Shown: piece after piece, positions 1-6,370 of the stretch | Position numbering within the stretch: the stretch's first letter is position 1 | Layout: each line of letters starts with the position of its first letter | NCBI RefSeq assembly: GCF_001806875.1 | Contig: NZ_KV786211.1 | Span: 1-64,000 of the forward strand | From: Corynebacterium sp. HMSC29G08 | GTDB taxonomy: Bacteria > Actinomycetota > Actinomycetes > Mycobacteriales > Mycobacteriaceae | DNA: 64,000 nt | Reading direction: 5' to 3' | Notes under the pieces: generated by a model | The model's database searches: none | What the model was told of the DNA's origin: nothing | What the model saw: only the letters and a program-made list of their open reading frames with translations | Position numbers and translations under genes: made by a program

Positions 1-120
1 CGGAACACCGGTACCAAAAACCCGCATCTGACAAAGGCTTCTAAAGGGCCTTCTCAAAGACACAAACCCCGGATTCACACTCATCCTTGAGTTACCTGAA
101 TCTGAACCCAGGACGCTTCA
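1..120. other. Non-coding left edge, no gene recognised
   Basis: No open reading frame with recognisable content is present here. The stretch lies downstream of the relaxase gene, beyond its terminator hairpin. It is probably part of the same plasmid-derived accessory region, but the sequence itself gives no proof. Confidence 0.4.
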
Positions 121-127
121 AAAAACA

Positions 128-164
128 CCGCTCTAATTCTTCGATTTTCGCTGAATTAGAGCGG
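128..164. terminator. Perfect 12-bp hairpin terminator downstream of the relaxase gene
   Basis: The arms CCGCTCTAATTC (128-139) and GAATTAGAGCGG (153-164) are perfectly complementary around a 13-base loop. On the minus strand the stem is followed by a GTGTTTTTT run, so it fits a Rho-independent terminator for the minus-strand relaxase gene. A TTTT also follows on the plus strand, so it may act in both directions. Confidence 0.75.
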
Positions 165-247
165 TTTTAGCGCTGTCGCTGGACACTGACCCTGGCGACA
201 TCCTGTTAGGCCGCTACAGGGCCATACAGGGCAGGGGAGACCCCCAT

Positions 248-1966
248 CTACGGCTTGCCGCCGTCGGGGGAATCCTTGTCACCGTCGGGAGACTCCTTGC
301 CACCGTCGGGGGACTCCTTGTCACCGTCGTGGTCGCGCTGTTGCTCCTGCTGGCGGCGCTTAGCGATGCGTTCCAGCGCGCGACGCAGTACTGCAGCGCT
401 TTCCTCCTGAGTACGGTCGATGACGATCTCGCGGTACCGTTGCTTCATCTCTGGGTTGCTGTCAATCTCGACCCGCAAAAAGTCCTGATCAACATGCGAA
501 ATCTCCTGCAACGACTGCGTTGCTTCCTCGATGATGATCTTCGCTTCCTGCTCTGCTTCCTCGCGCGTTACTGCAGCGTCACGTGTGGCCTCATCATGTT
601 CTTCACTGCCGAATTCTTCGGCAAGGTCAAGCAGCTCATCTGCCTGAGCTTCAGCGAGACCCAGCGTCTGCTCAGCTTCTTTGCGTGCGTCATTGCGGAT
701 CTGCTCGGCTTCTTGCTCGGCCTTTTCGCGTGCTTCGCTGCGGAGCTGTTCGGCTTCCTGCTCTACACGCTTGAGCTTGGCTTCGGCGGCGCTCTCAACC
801 TCCTTGGCACGGTCCAGCAACTCTTCCGCCTGTGCCTCGGCAAGACCCAACTCCTGTTCAGCATCCTTCTGTGCATCACCACGAATCTTTTCGGCGTCCT
901 GCTCGGCCTTCTCGCGTGCTTCTTTGAGTACGCGCTCGGCAACCTCGCGAGCCTGCTGTTCAGCATTTTCCTGCACACGCTGGGCTTCTTCACGGGCCTG
1001 CTGCGCCCGTTCGAGTTCTTCTGCAGCTTGCTTGCGGTCTTTCGCTGCAGCATCGACATCTCGCTGTACGGAGCTGTGCTTCCGTTCCACCTCGTCCTCA
1101 CGGTTCGCAAGGTCGCGCTCCCGGTCCTGCTGTTCGACGTAACGGTCAAGATTCAGCGACTCATTGTGACGTTCAGACACATCTAGCTCTACCGGGTAAC
1201 CCAACGCGTACATGTGCTCTCGAAGTCCATGCTGCGCGTCGATGAACTTCTGGTTCCCGGAGATTTGTTTGCCCTTCTTCGGGCCAGATATGTACCGCAC
1301 CGACTCATCAGTGTTGTACGCGATGCCGGGCCGGCAGCGGAGCTTGTCGGGATCATCCGGCTTCGGCGAGAACGTATCAGCCTGGAACTGGATGTGTGGC
1401 GTTGATTCGTCGAAGTTCATATCCCCACCGGCTACGGCATCGATGCCGCCGGGGATGAAGTTCTCGGCGAGCCAGCGCATCGACTCTTCGAGGTACTCCT
1501 TCGCTTCGTCGTAGTCCCGTGCGACAAGCCGTGCGCGCTTCACCTCACGGCCGTCCACAGTGCTGGTGTAGAAGTCGGGGACCTCTACACACATCGACTT
1601 CGGCAGATGCACGACGAACAGAGACGTCTCGAAACTGTTCTTCTGTACGCGCACGCCGTCCATCCGGGCGTCTTGGTACGCCAAGACCTCCTCGACGGAC
1701 GCAGCGCGTCGGAACGTGCCGTTGCCGTCGTTGACGAACGGAACGTTCAAATGCGCATCGGCCACGACGATATTGCTATTCATCGCGGCCTGATGCGCGA
1801 GATCCTGCGGATCTAATTCTCGCATCGCCTCCTTGAGGAGTCGCTTGCGGTCTCCTCGCGTGTCTCCGCCGCAGTTGTCGCGGCGGAGATGGCGCAGATT
1901 GAACGCTGCGCGTCCCTTCTGCGCTGTAGATGTCTTCGACATATCGCGTACCTCCTGTAGCGACAT
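248..1966 (-). CDS. MobV-like plasmid mobilisation relaxase with long coiled-coil tail
   Basis: This 572-residue protein resembles the Mob/Pre (MobV) family, which nicks oriT and pilots plasmid DNA during conjugative mobilisation. Seen in the sequence: an HLRRDN motif near residue 28, an NIVVADAHLN segment near residue 65 (MobV proteins have a similar 'THLN' segment), and NFDESTPHIQF near residue 183, which aligns with the metal-binding HxDExxPHxH motif. Two of the three expected histidines are replaced here (by N and Q). Residues about 275-520 are a Glu/Ala/Arg-rich coiled coil containing two copies of a roughly 37-residue block. The tail has three PDG(G/D)K repeats. The start is ambiguous: a 24-bp tandem duplication gives two Shine-Dalgarno/ATG sets, at 1966 and 1942. 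Family assignment is fairly secure; catalytic activity is uncertain because of the motif changes. Confidence 0.75.
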   Translation of the reverse strand: MSLQEVRDMSKTSTAQKGRAAFNLRHLRRDNCGGDTRGDRKRLLKEAMRELDPQDLAHQAAMNSNIVVADAHLNVPFVNDGNGTFRRAASVEEVLAYQDARMDGVRVQKNSFETSLFVVHLPKSMCVEVPDFYTSTVDGREVKRARLVARDYDEAKEYLEESMRWLAENFIPGGIDAVAGGDMNFDESTPHIQFQADTFSPKPDDPDKLRCRPGIAYNTDESVRYISGPKKGKQISGNQKFIDAQHGLREHMYALGYPVELDVSERHNESLNLDRYVEQQDRERDLANREDEVERKHSSVQRDVDAAAKDRKQAAEELERAQQAREEAQRVQENAEQQAREVAERVLKEAREKAEQDAEKIRGDAQKDAEQELGLAEAQAEELLDRAKEVESAAEAKLKRVEQEAEQLRSEAREKAEQEAEQIRNDARKEAEQTLGLAEAQADELLDLAEEFGSEEHDEATRDAAVTREEAEQEAKIIIEEATQSLQEISHVDQDFLRVEIDSNPEMKQRYREIVIDRTQEESAAVLRRALERIAKRRQQEQQRDHDGDKESPDGGKESPDGDKDSPDGGKP

Positions 1967-1984
1967 ATCGCGTACCTCCTGTAG
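1937..1984. repeat. 24-bp tandem duplication carrying ribosome binding site and start codon of mob
   Basis: Two perfect, adjacent 24-bp copies (1937-1960 and 1961-1984) each contain, on the minus strand, AGGAGG, a short spacer and ATG. The gene therefore has two identical in-frame initiation modules 24 bases apart. Confidence 0.95.
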
Positions 1985-1992
1985 CCCCCTAA

Positions 1993-2036
1993 AGACCTCA
2001 GTCTAGCCACCTCGCAAGCTCGGATAACTGAGGTCT
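1993..2036. other. Candidate oriT: 10-bp inverted repeat just upstream of mob
   Basis: AGACCTCAGT (1993-2002) and ACTGAGGTCT (2027-2036) form a perfect inverted repeat with a 24-base spacer, 27 bases upstream of the mob start. MobV relaxases of the pMV158 type nick within an inverted repeat located right upstream of their own gene and can repress their promoter there. Position and structure fit an oriT or autoregulatory site; no conserved nick sequence was recognised. Confidence 0.45.
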
Positions 2037-2239
2037 CACGGGGGCGCCTGCAGCGGGCAATCGCGAAGCTGCAAAACCCTCCCTATTCGGTCGGCTTTCT
2101 CCGCTTCGCCTTGCGTGAAAAGCTACGTGACCTGCGAAGAGGCGCTGTGGCGATCTTCTTTGTCCCGCAGCAGGGCAGGGCCGGCACGGCGCTATTCGCC
2201 CCGTTTGGCCCTGCCTGAGGCTTCTGACGAAGCCTGACA
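2037..2239. other. Non-coding spacer in plasmid-derived region
   Basis: No convincing gene is visible. The only open frame (minus strand, 1998-2249) has low complexity and no recognisable motif. The stretch separates the candidate oriT from the hairpin array. Confidence 0.4.
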
Positions 2240-2514
2240 TAACCGTCACATTAAAAATGTACCGGTTATGAAGCGGTGCACATTTTCAGAGCGAAAATTG
2301 ACGCCGCACCACAAGCGGTGCATTTTCCCTGCTCACGCTGTGAAAACAGGACTTTTAGAAAAAGTCCTGGCGTCGCACCCCCTTATACTGTGTTTACGGT
2401 GTCAGTGCTGAAAAACAGTCCTGACACATCAATTCCGTCATCGCTGCAGCTCAGACGGCAAAAAATCGGTTACGAACCGATTGTTTTTTGCGTGTAACCG
2501 GTTATGAACCGGTT
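2240..2514. other. Array of hairpins (possible replication origin or regulatory RNA region)
   Basis: At least six inverted repeats follow each other: TAACCG...CGGTTA around ACATT/AATGT (2240-2268); GGTGC..ATTTTC/GAAAAT..GCACC (about 2276-2312); a perfect 10-bp stem, CAGGACTTTT/AAAAGTCCTG, with a 3-base loop (2347-2369); GTGTCAG/CTGACAC (2399-2427); AATCGGTT-ACG-AACCGATT flanked by an A-run and a T-run (2460-2489); and AACCGGTT-ATG-AACCGGTT (2496-2514). The motif ACCGGTTATGAA recurs. Such density is typical of plasmid origins (single-strand origin, lagging-strand start) or of antisense-RNA copy-control regions. Which of these applies cannot be told from sequence alone. Confidence 0.6.
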
Positions 2515-2611
2515 GACACACATATCCTTCGGAATATCGCGCTGGTACAGCGCTGTTTTCGCGTCGCTACAGCCTTGCAGCACGGCCACGGGAGCAGCTC
2601 CAGACAGAGCA

Positions 2612-2636
2612 AAACCCCGCCACGAGGACGGGGTTT
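2612..2636. terminator. GC-rich hairpin, probable terminator
   Basis: AAACCCCG (2612-2619) and CGGGGTTT (2629-2636) form an 8-bp stem with a 9-base loop. It lies between the hairpin array and the istA fragment. It is terminator-like, but the T-run is short. Confidence 0.5.
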
Positions 2637-2744
2637 CGATGGGAGAGTAACCGCTACGGCGGCACACCTTTCGCGCTCAGACTGTACAGCGACACGGGGT
2701 TCGGCCGTACAACCACACGCCTAATTCTGTACAGTCTCGCCGGA

Positions 2745-3417
2745 GTTATCCGGCACCAAGATGCGACTGTTTGACCCAACCGGGAAACCGGGTGCAAAAG
2801 TCAGTATCTTTGTTGCCTCTCTTCCATATTCAGGGATGCTGTTTGCATGTGCGTGTGCTGACCAACGCCAACAGGCCTGGCTTGATGCTCACCGGTGTGC
2901 ATTTGAATATTTTGGCGGCGTCTGTCAAGTCGTCGTGCCTGATAACGCGTCGACTGCGTCGAACGCAATCAGTACGTCAGATAGAAACCGGAAGGTCAAT
3001 GACACCTACGAACAGTTCTTGGAGCATTACAACACTGCAGCTCTTCCTGCCCGTCCGCGTCGACCGAAAGATAAAGCGAATGTGGAAGCCGCAGTCAAAA
3101 TTGTCACACACAAGATCATCCATGCACTCGATGGTCACCAGTGCGTTGATCTTGACGAGCTCAATGACAAGATTGTCAGCCTCGTCGATGCAATTAACGA
3201 TGCCACGCCGTTTCGGAGTCAGCAATCAAGCCGCCGGGACCTGTTTGAAACCTATGAGCAGCATCTTCTTGCCGATCTGGCGCAAACACCATGGCAGCAC
3301 ACCGAATGGAAACGCGCGAAAGTCGCACCAGATTTCCACATCATTGTTGCCACGGTGCGCTACTCGGTACCGCATCAACTCGTTGGGCGCACCGTCGATG
3401 TTTTTCTCTGGTCGTGA
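2745..3417 (+). pseudogene. istA': IS21-family transposase IstA, central/C-terminal fragment
   Basis: The reading frame from about 2745 gives SGTKMRLFDPTGKPG, then IFVASLPYSGMLFA, VVPDNAST and KDKANVEAAV, matching the DDE transposase core of IS21 IstA. The second catalytic Asp (PDN) and the Glu (NVEAA) are present. The first catalytic Asp, normally in a VDW(A/S)G motif just upstream, is lost at the left break. The right end stops at VGRTVDVFLWS, short of the normal C-terminus, where a plasmid replication gene fragment begins. No istB partner or terminal repeats are visible next to it, so this is an inactive remnant. An ATG at 2761 could give a 218-residue product, but function is unlikely. 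Confidence 0.85.
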
Positions 3418-4141
3418 AATCTTCGAAGCAGCGAAAACACGCAGGCAAGAAGCAGAAGCCTTCAAAGCGCTTGCAAACGACGTCGAAGCAGAACTTGCGA
3501 CAAGCGTTGAGCGCTATGACCCCGACCTCATCGAGGGCGTGCGCGTGTTGTGGATTCACCAAGGACGCGCTGCACGTGACGAGACGGCGTTTCGACATGC
3601 GCTAAAAGTCGGGCACAGGCTACGCGCAGCAGGCCAGCGCTTAACCGATAACGCTCTGATTGACGCTTACGAGCATGGATACAACATCGCCCAAGAAGCC
3701 GGTGGCGATGGGAGACTCTCGGAGATGCCGCCGATGCGTGATCGCCAGACCATGGCGAGGCGAGTTCGTGGGTACGTCACGCAGGCAAAGGCTTCAAACG
3801 GTGGTTCTGTGGCCCCTGGGAGAGCTACAAGCACCGAACGTAAGGCCTTGGCCACGATGGGACGTAGAGGCGGTCAGAAAGCCGCACAACGCTGGAAAAC
3901 AGACCCAGACGGCGAATACGCGCGGGGCAGGCGCGCCACAATGAAGCGGACCCATCGAAAAAAGAAAGTCCAGGGGACGAGTAACCGTCAGAAAGTCGGC
4001 CAATTCGTAAACGAATATTGGATTGAGACTGGTCGACTACCAACGTGGAAATTGATTCAGAAAGAGACAGGCTTCTCTCGGGCTACGGTCGCCCGCCACG
4101 TTTCTGCCCTCAAGGAAGTGGGTGAGTGGCCTGAGCCGTAG
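3398..4141 (+). pseudogene. C-terminal part of a corynebacterial plasmid replication initiator (RepA-like)
   Basis: From the in-frame ATG at 3398 the frame encodes about 247 residues resembling the C-terminal half of theta/rolling-circle Rep proteins of corynebacterial plasmids of the pCG1/pNG2 kind. Segments such as ARDETAFRHALKVGHRLRAA, MRDRQTMARRVRGYV, RRGGQKAAQRWKTDPDGEYA and a terminal helix-turn-helix (ETGFSRATVARHVSALKE) support this. The N-terminal catalytic part is missing. The upstream frame (back to 2771) stays open by chance through istA sequence, giving a chimeric 456-codon frame. This family assignment is from memory of the family and should be checked by search. A truncated DNA-binding Rep could still be made from 3398, but there is no clear ribosome binding site. 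Confidence 0.65.
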
Positions 4142-4159
4142 GGGGGTCTCACACCATAT

Positions 4160-4330
4160 GCAATATACGGTTCCCCGTGCGGTAGCACGTGAGCTACCTA
4201 GGTTCGTTTCTTTTTTAGCAACAGCGAAGCGCGGGGGTCGACCTGCCGAGGGGTGCCTGAAAGCGCCCTAAATAAATGTGCCACCCCGTAAGCAATATAC
4301 GGTTTCCCTGCGAACGTGTTCTCACGTGAG
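4160..4330 (+). repeat. Two imperfect direct repeats flanking the rep remnant end
   Basis: GCAATATACGGTTCCCC followed by an element ending GCACGTGAG (4160-4193) recurs as GCAATATACGGTTTCCC followed by TCTCACGTGAG (4292-4330). The shared part is about 16 of 17 bases plus a CACGTGAG end. The copies lie between the rep remnant and the secreted-protein gene, and could be iteron-like, regulatory, or scars of duplication. Confidence 0.6.
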
Positions 4331-4378
4331 ACGATAAGATGACGACAGGTGGTTTTGAAAGATTTGAAGGATGCTCAT

Positions 4379-4966
4379 ATGAAAAAGGTTCTATTTCGCT
4401 CCCTGACCCTGCTTTTTGCCACAGTGCTAGTTTTGTCTTCCTCGAGCATGGTCAATGCTGCGCCAGATCCCAGCGCTCCTTCTCCAGCCGGAAACGATGA
4501 AACCAGCTTGGAAGATTTCTCCGAATCGCTTCAGCTTTCGAAAGATCCGACTGAACGACGTAGACAGCTCACAGAGGCAGGGTTTGTCAAAGTAAATGAT
4601 CGGATCGAACATGGGTACACCGTTGAGACCTACAGCAAGAAAGATCCTTCGGGTATAACTGTGGAATATGACGTAGTGGTGCCTCCAGCGGGGCCCACTC
4701 TTTACGTTAATTTCGAGTGGGATTGGGGTCCGCGGCTCTACATGACCGGTGCTGAGTTTTGGTCGCTAGGGGCGGCTGGATTTGCCGGACTTCTATGCAA
4801 CTACTTCAGTGGAGGACTCGCTGCTGCCGGGTGCTCTATGGCCACCACGGCGTTTTGGAACAAGCTCGCTGGGAATAACCGCATCCTCAATGACCAGACC
4901 TGTTATGACTTCAGTCAGGCGCTTAACATTGGATGGGAAGTAGCTCCGAAGGAAAAGTGTCGATAG
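4379..4966 (+). CDS. Secreted four-cysteine protein of unknown function (bacteriocin-like candidate)
   Basis: The ATG at 4379 is chosen because GAAGGA lies 7 bases upstream and the protein then opens with a classical signal peptide: MKK, a hydrophobic core (LTLLFATVLVL) and a likely cleavage at VNA-AP near residue 27. The 195-residue precursor has a polar Pro/Ser/Glu-rich N-terminal half and a hydrophobic Gly/Ala/aromatic stretch near residues 125-160 (GAEFWSLGAAGFAGLLCNYF), followed by a basic end. All four cysteines fall in the last third (LLCNYF, AAGCSM, QTCYDF, EKCR), so two disulphides are possible. I do not recognise a named family. A Gly-rich amphipathic C-terminal segment after a signal peptide, next to a small membrane protein gene, is what secreted bacteriocin-like proteins look like, but this is inference. 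Confidence 0.7.
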   Translation: MKKVLFRSLTLLFATVLVLSSSSMVNAAPDPSAPSPAGNDETSLEDFSESLQLSKDPTERRRQLTEAGFVKVNDRIEHGYTVETYSKKDPSGITVEYDVVVPPAGPTLYVNFEWDWGPRLYMTGAEFWSLGAAGFAGLLCNYFSGGLAAAGCSMATTAFWNKLAGNNRILNDQTCYDFSQALNIGWEVAPKEKCR

Positions 4967-4985
4967 TCTAGGCAGTATACAAAAG

Positions 4986-5297
4986 GTGCGTTCCATTCCG
5001 GAAATGAGGAGTCAGCGAGTCGCCGCCATTTTTTCATTAACCCTTGTTTTGGGGGCTGGCGTCTATGTGGCGTTGTCGCGCCACTTCTCTGCTCTTGGGT
5101 TAGTTCTATTCTTCGTTTCAGCATCTGTTCTGCTCTTTCTCTGCTGGAAACCAAAAAGAAAAGCTTCGGCCGCTACAGGGATCATTTCCGTAGGGGCGGT
5201 GGTTTATGCACTTCCTCTCGGGGTCATTGTTTCCTCGCCGACCTTCGGGGGCGGTCTGATGGCGATTGGCGTCCTCATGGCGGCATTGCGCCTTTAA
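4986..5297 (+). CDS. Small four-helix membrane protein, possible immunity partner
   Basis: This 103-residue protein is almost entirely hydrophobic, with about four transmembrane segments (near residues 11-30, 35-54, 62-83 and 87-102) and a basic loop, KPKRK, in the middle. It starts 19 bases after the secreted-protein gene and so is probably co-transcribed. The start is GTG 4986 or ATG 5004; neither has a strong ribosome binding site. No family is recognised. Small multi-helix proteins encoded right after secreted antibacterial peptides are often immunity proteins, which is the basis for the suggestion. It could equally be an unrelated membrane protein. Confidence 0.6.
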   Translation: MRSIPEMRSQRVAAIFSLTLVLGAGVYVALSRHFSALGLVLFFVSASVLLFLCWKPKRKASAATGIISVGAVVYALPLGVIVSSPTFGGGLMAIGVLMAALRL

Positions 5298-5373
5298 AAG
5301 GATTGGCGATCGCTTAACCCAAGGCCTCGCCGCGAGCCGCGCGAAGCCTTTCTGTGCGTTCGTTAAAAGCGGG

Positions 5374-5628
5374 CTAATGACGGCGCTTCGCGGCCCGGCG
5401 TTGGGTGCGATTGTCGTCCGTTTGCGGTACCGCCGCTGCGGCGTCCTCGGTAGCGTTGAGCGCTTTGGAGAGTTTGTACACCGCCGTGATGCTTAGGCCT
5501 GCTGTAGGACTCCTGCAAGAAGATCGCCCAACCGAAACACGCGGTGATGCTGCTGATACCACCGATACGCAGTCGGGGAATCGCCGGTATAAAACGGTCA
5601 CAGGCTGAACCGATGGGAAAAATGGCTG
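5374..5628 (-). other. Decayed sequence of unknown origin between membrane protein gene and istA remnant
   Basis: On the minus strand one frame ends in a plausible Ala-rich, basic C-terminus (KLSKALNATEDAAAAVPQ...AAKRRH, stop at 5374), while another frame further upstream reads as a hydrophobic stretch (IGGISSITACFGWAIF). This looks like the 3' end of a former gene broken by frameshifts. The parent family could not be identified. Confidence 0.35.
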
Positions 5629-5631
5629 TCA

Positions 5632-6078
5632 TGTCCCGCCCAGTCGACTTGCATGGTGTGGGCAGGGGCGTGCGTAATGCGTGCGCTAAGACCTGTGGCA
5701 TCGACGTGTTCGGCAACAAGCTGACGGAATCGCTCGTAGCTGTAGTAACGCTGACCTGGGTGAGCTGGTTGGGTGGTGTATCGCCCCCCAAGACTTGGAG
5801 GGTCACTTTGTTTCGCCCGGTGCGCGCCTTGACAACCGCTTCAAAGTCAATCGGCACGAAGTCACCTTGAGCAACACTACGACCATCAACAAATCACGTA
5901 GCCATTTCTTCATCAGTGATGTCGGCAAGTTGTGCATGAGTTGTGATCTGGTGCGTCGCTTCACCATTGTGTGGCGAGCTTTTTGGACTGTGGTGTGTGA
6001 ACATCGCACAGTCGAACAGATTTGGCGGACAGACCAGCCTTGCAAAACTAGATCCATCACGGCCCGATAATCAGTCAC
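5632..6078 (-). pseudogene. istA': IS21-family transposase IstA, N-terminal fragment with frameshifts and a stop
   Basis: The likely start is GTG 6078, preceded by GGAG. It gives MTDYRAVMDLVLQGWSVRQI and an N-terminal helix-turn-helix (CSHTTVQKARH), the usual opening of IS21 IstA. The frame then breaks: after about residue 45 the homology continues in another frame as QLADITDEEMAT, an in-frame TGA, then FVDGRSVAQGDFVPIDFEAV. It shifts again at a run of six G to RYYSYERFRQLVAEH. It ends at MQVDWAG, which contains the first catalytic Asp. Everything after that is missing. The gene is clearly dead. Its break point corresponds closely to where the other istA fragment (2745-3417) begins. Confidence 0.85.
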
Positions 6079-6144
6079 GATCGGACTCCTCTGATAAGCC
6101 GCATGCCCTTTTGTCACACGGTCAGAAAAATCCTCCCCCAAAGT

Positions 6145-6212
6145 GTTACTCGATACTCACCGTTGCGTTACTGGATAGTCACCACGGTGTTACTAGATAG
6201 CCCCGCGCAACA
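6145..6212 (-). mobile_element. IS21-type left end with three transposase-binding repeats
   Basis: Upstream of the istA N-terminal fragment, three copies of TATC(T/C/G)AGTAAC (minus strand) occur at 6189-6199, 6166-6176 and 6145-6155, spaced 21 and 23 bases apart. IS21 elements carry such multiple repeats at their ends. The tip TGTTGCGCGGGG ends at 6212 and fits the usual IS21 terminus beginning TGT. This marks the right boundary of the mobile DNA next to gluD. Confidence 0.75.
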
Positions 6213-6311
6213 ATGTTGCTCACCCACCCATGGCCTAAGTCAGGTAAAACCCACAGGGTACAACGACAAGAGTGATCTTCACAGCACAAACTGTGCACCA
6301 AGTCAAACTAA

Positions 6312-6348
6312 AAGCGCGCATCGAGTCTTTCGACTGATGCGCGCATCA
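6312..6348 (-). terminator. Terminator of the gluABCD operon
   Basis: GCGCGCATC (6314-6322) pairs with GATGCGCGC (6336-6344), extended by an inner GAGTC/GACT stem around TTTC. On the minus strand the stem is followed by TTTT. It lies just after the gluD stop, as expected for the end of the operon. Confidence 0.85.
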
Positions 6349-6370
6349 CGGGAGCTTGTTCGTCGAGAAG

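Noticed and set aside
329-1186. Long open frame on the plus strand opposite the relaxase gene (285 codons)
   Set aside because: It is the complement of the repetitive coiled-coil codons and yields a Leu/Phe/Cys-rich sequence without any ribosome binding site or family features.
1998-2249. 83-codon minus-strand frame in the spacer upstream of mob
   Set aside because: Low-complexity Arg/Pro/Ala content, no start signal, and it covers the candidate oriT inverted repeat.
2240-2514. Hairpin array considered as a CRISPR array
   Set aside because: The repeats differ from each other, spacings are irregular and there are no cas genes nearby.
2771-3397. N-terminal 209 codons of the frame leading into the Rep remnant
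   Set aside because: They are an out-of-frame reading of istA; the true homology in this stretch is in the other frame.
5803-6141. 112-codon minus-strand frame as an intact small DNA-binding protein
   Set aside because: Only the first 45 residues are IstA-like; homology continues in another frame after a frameshift, so it is a pseudogene piece.
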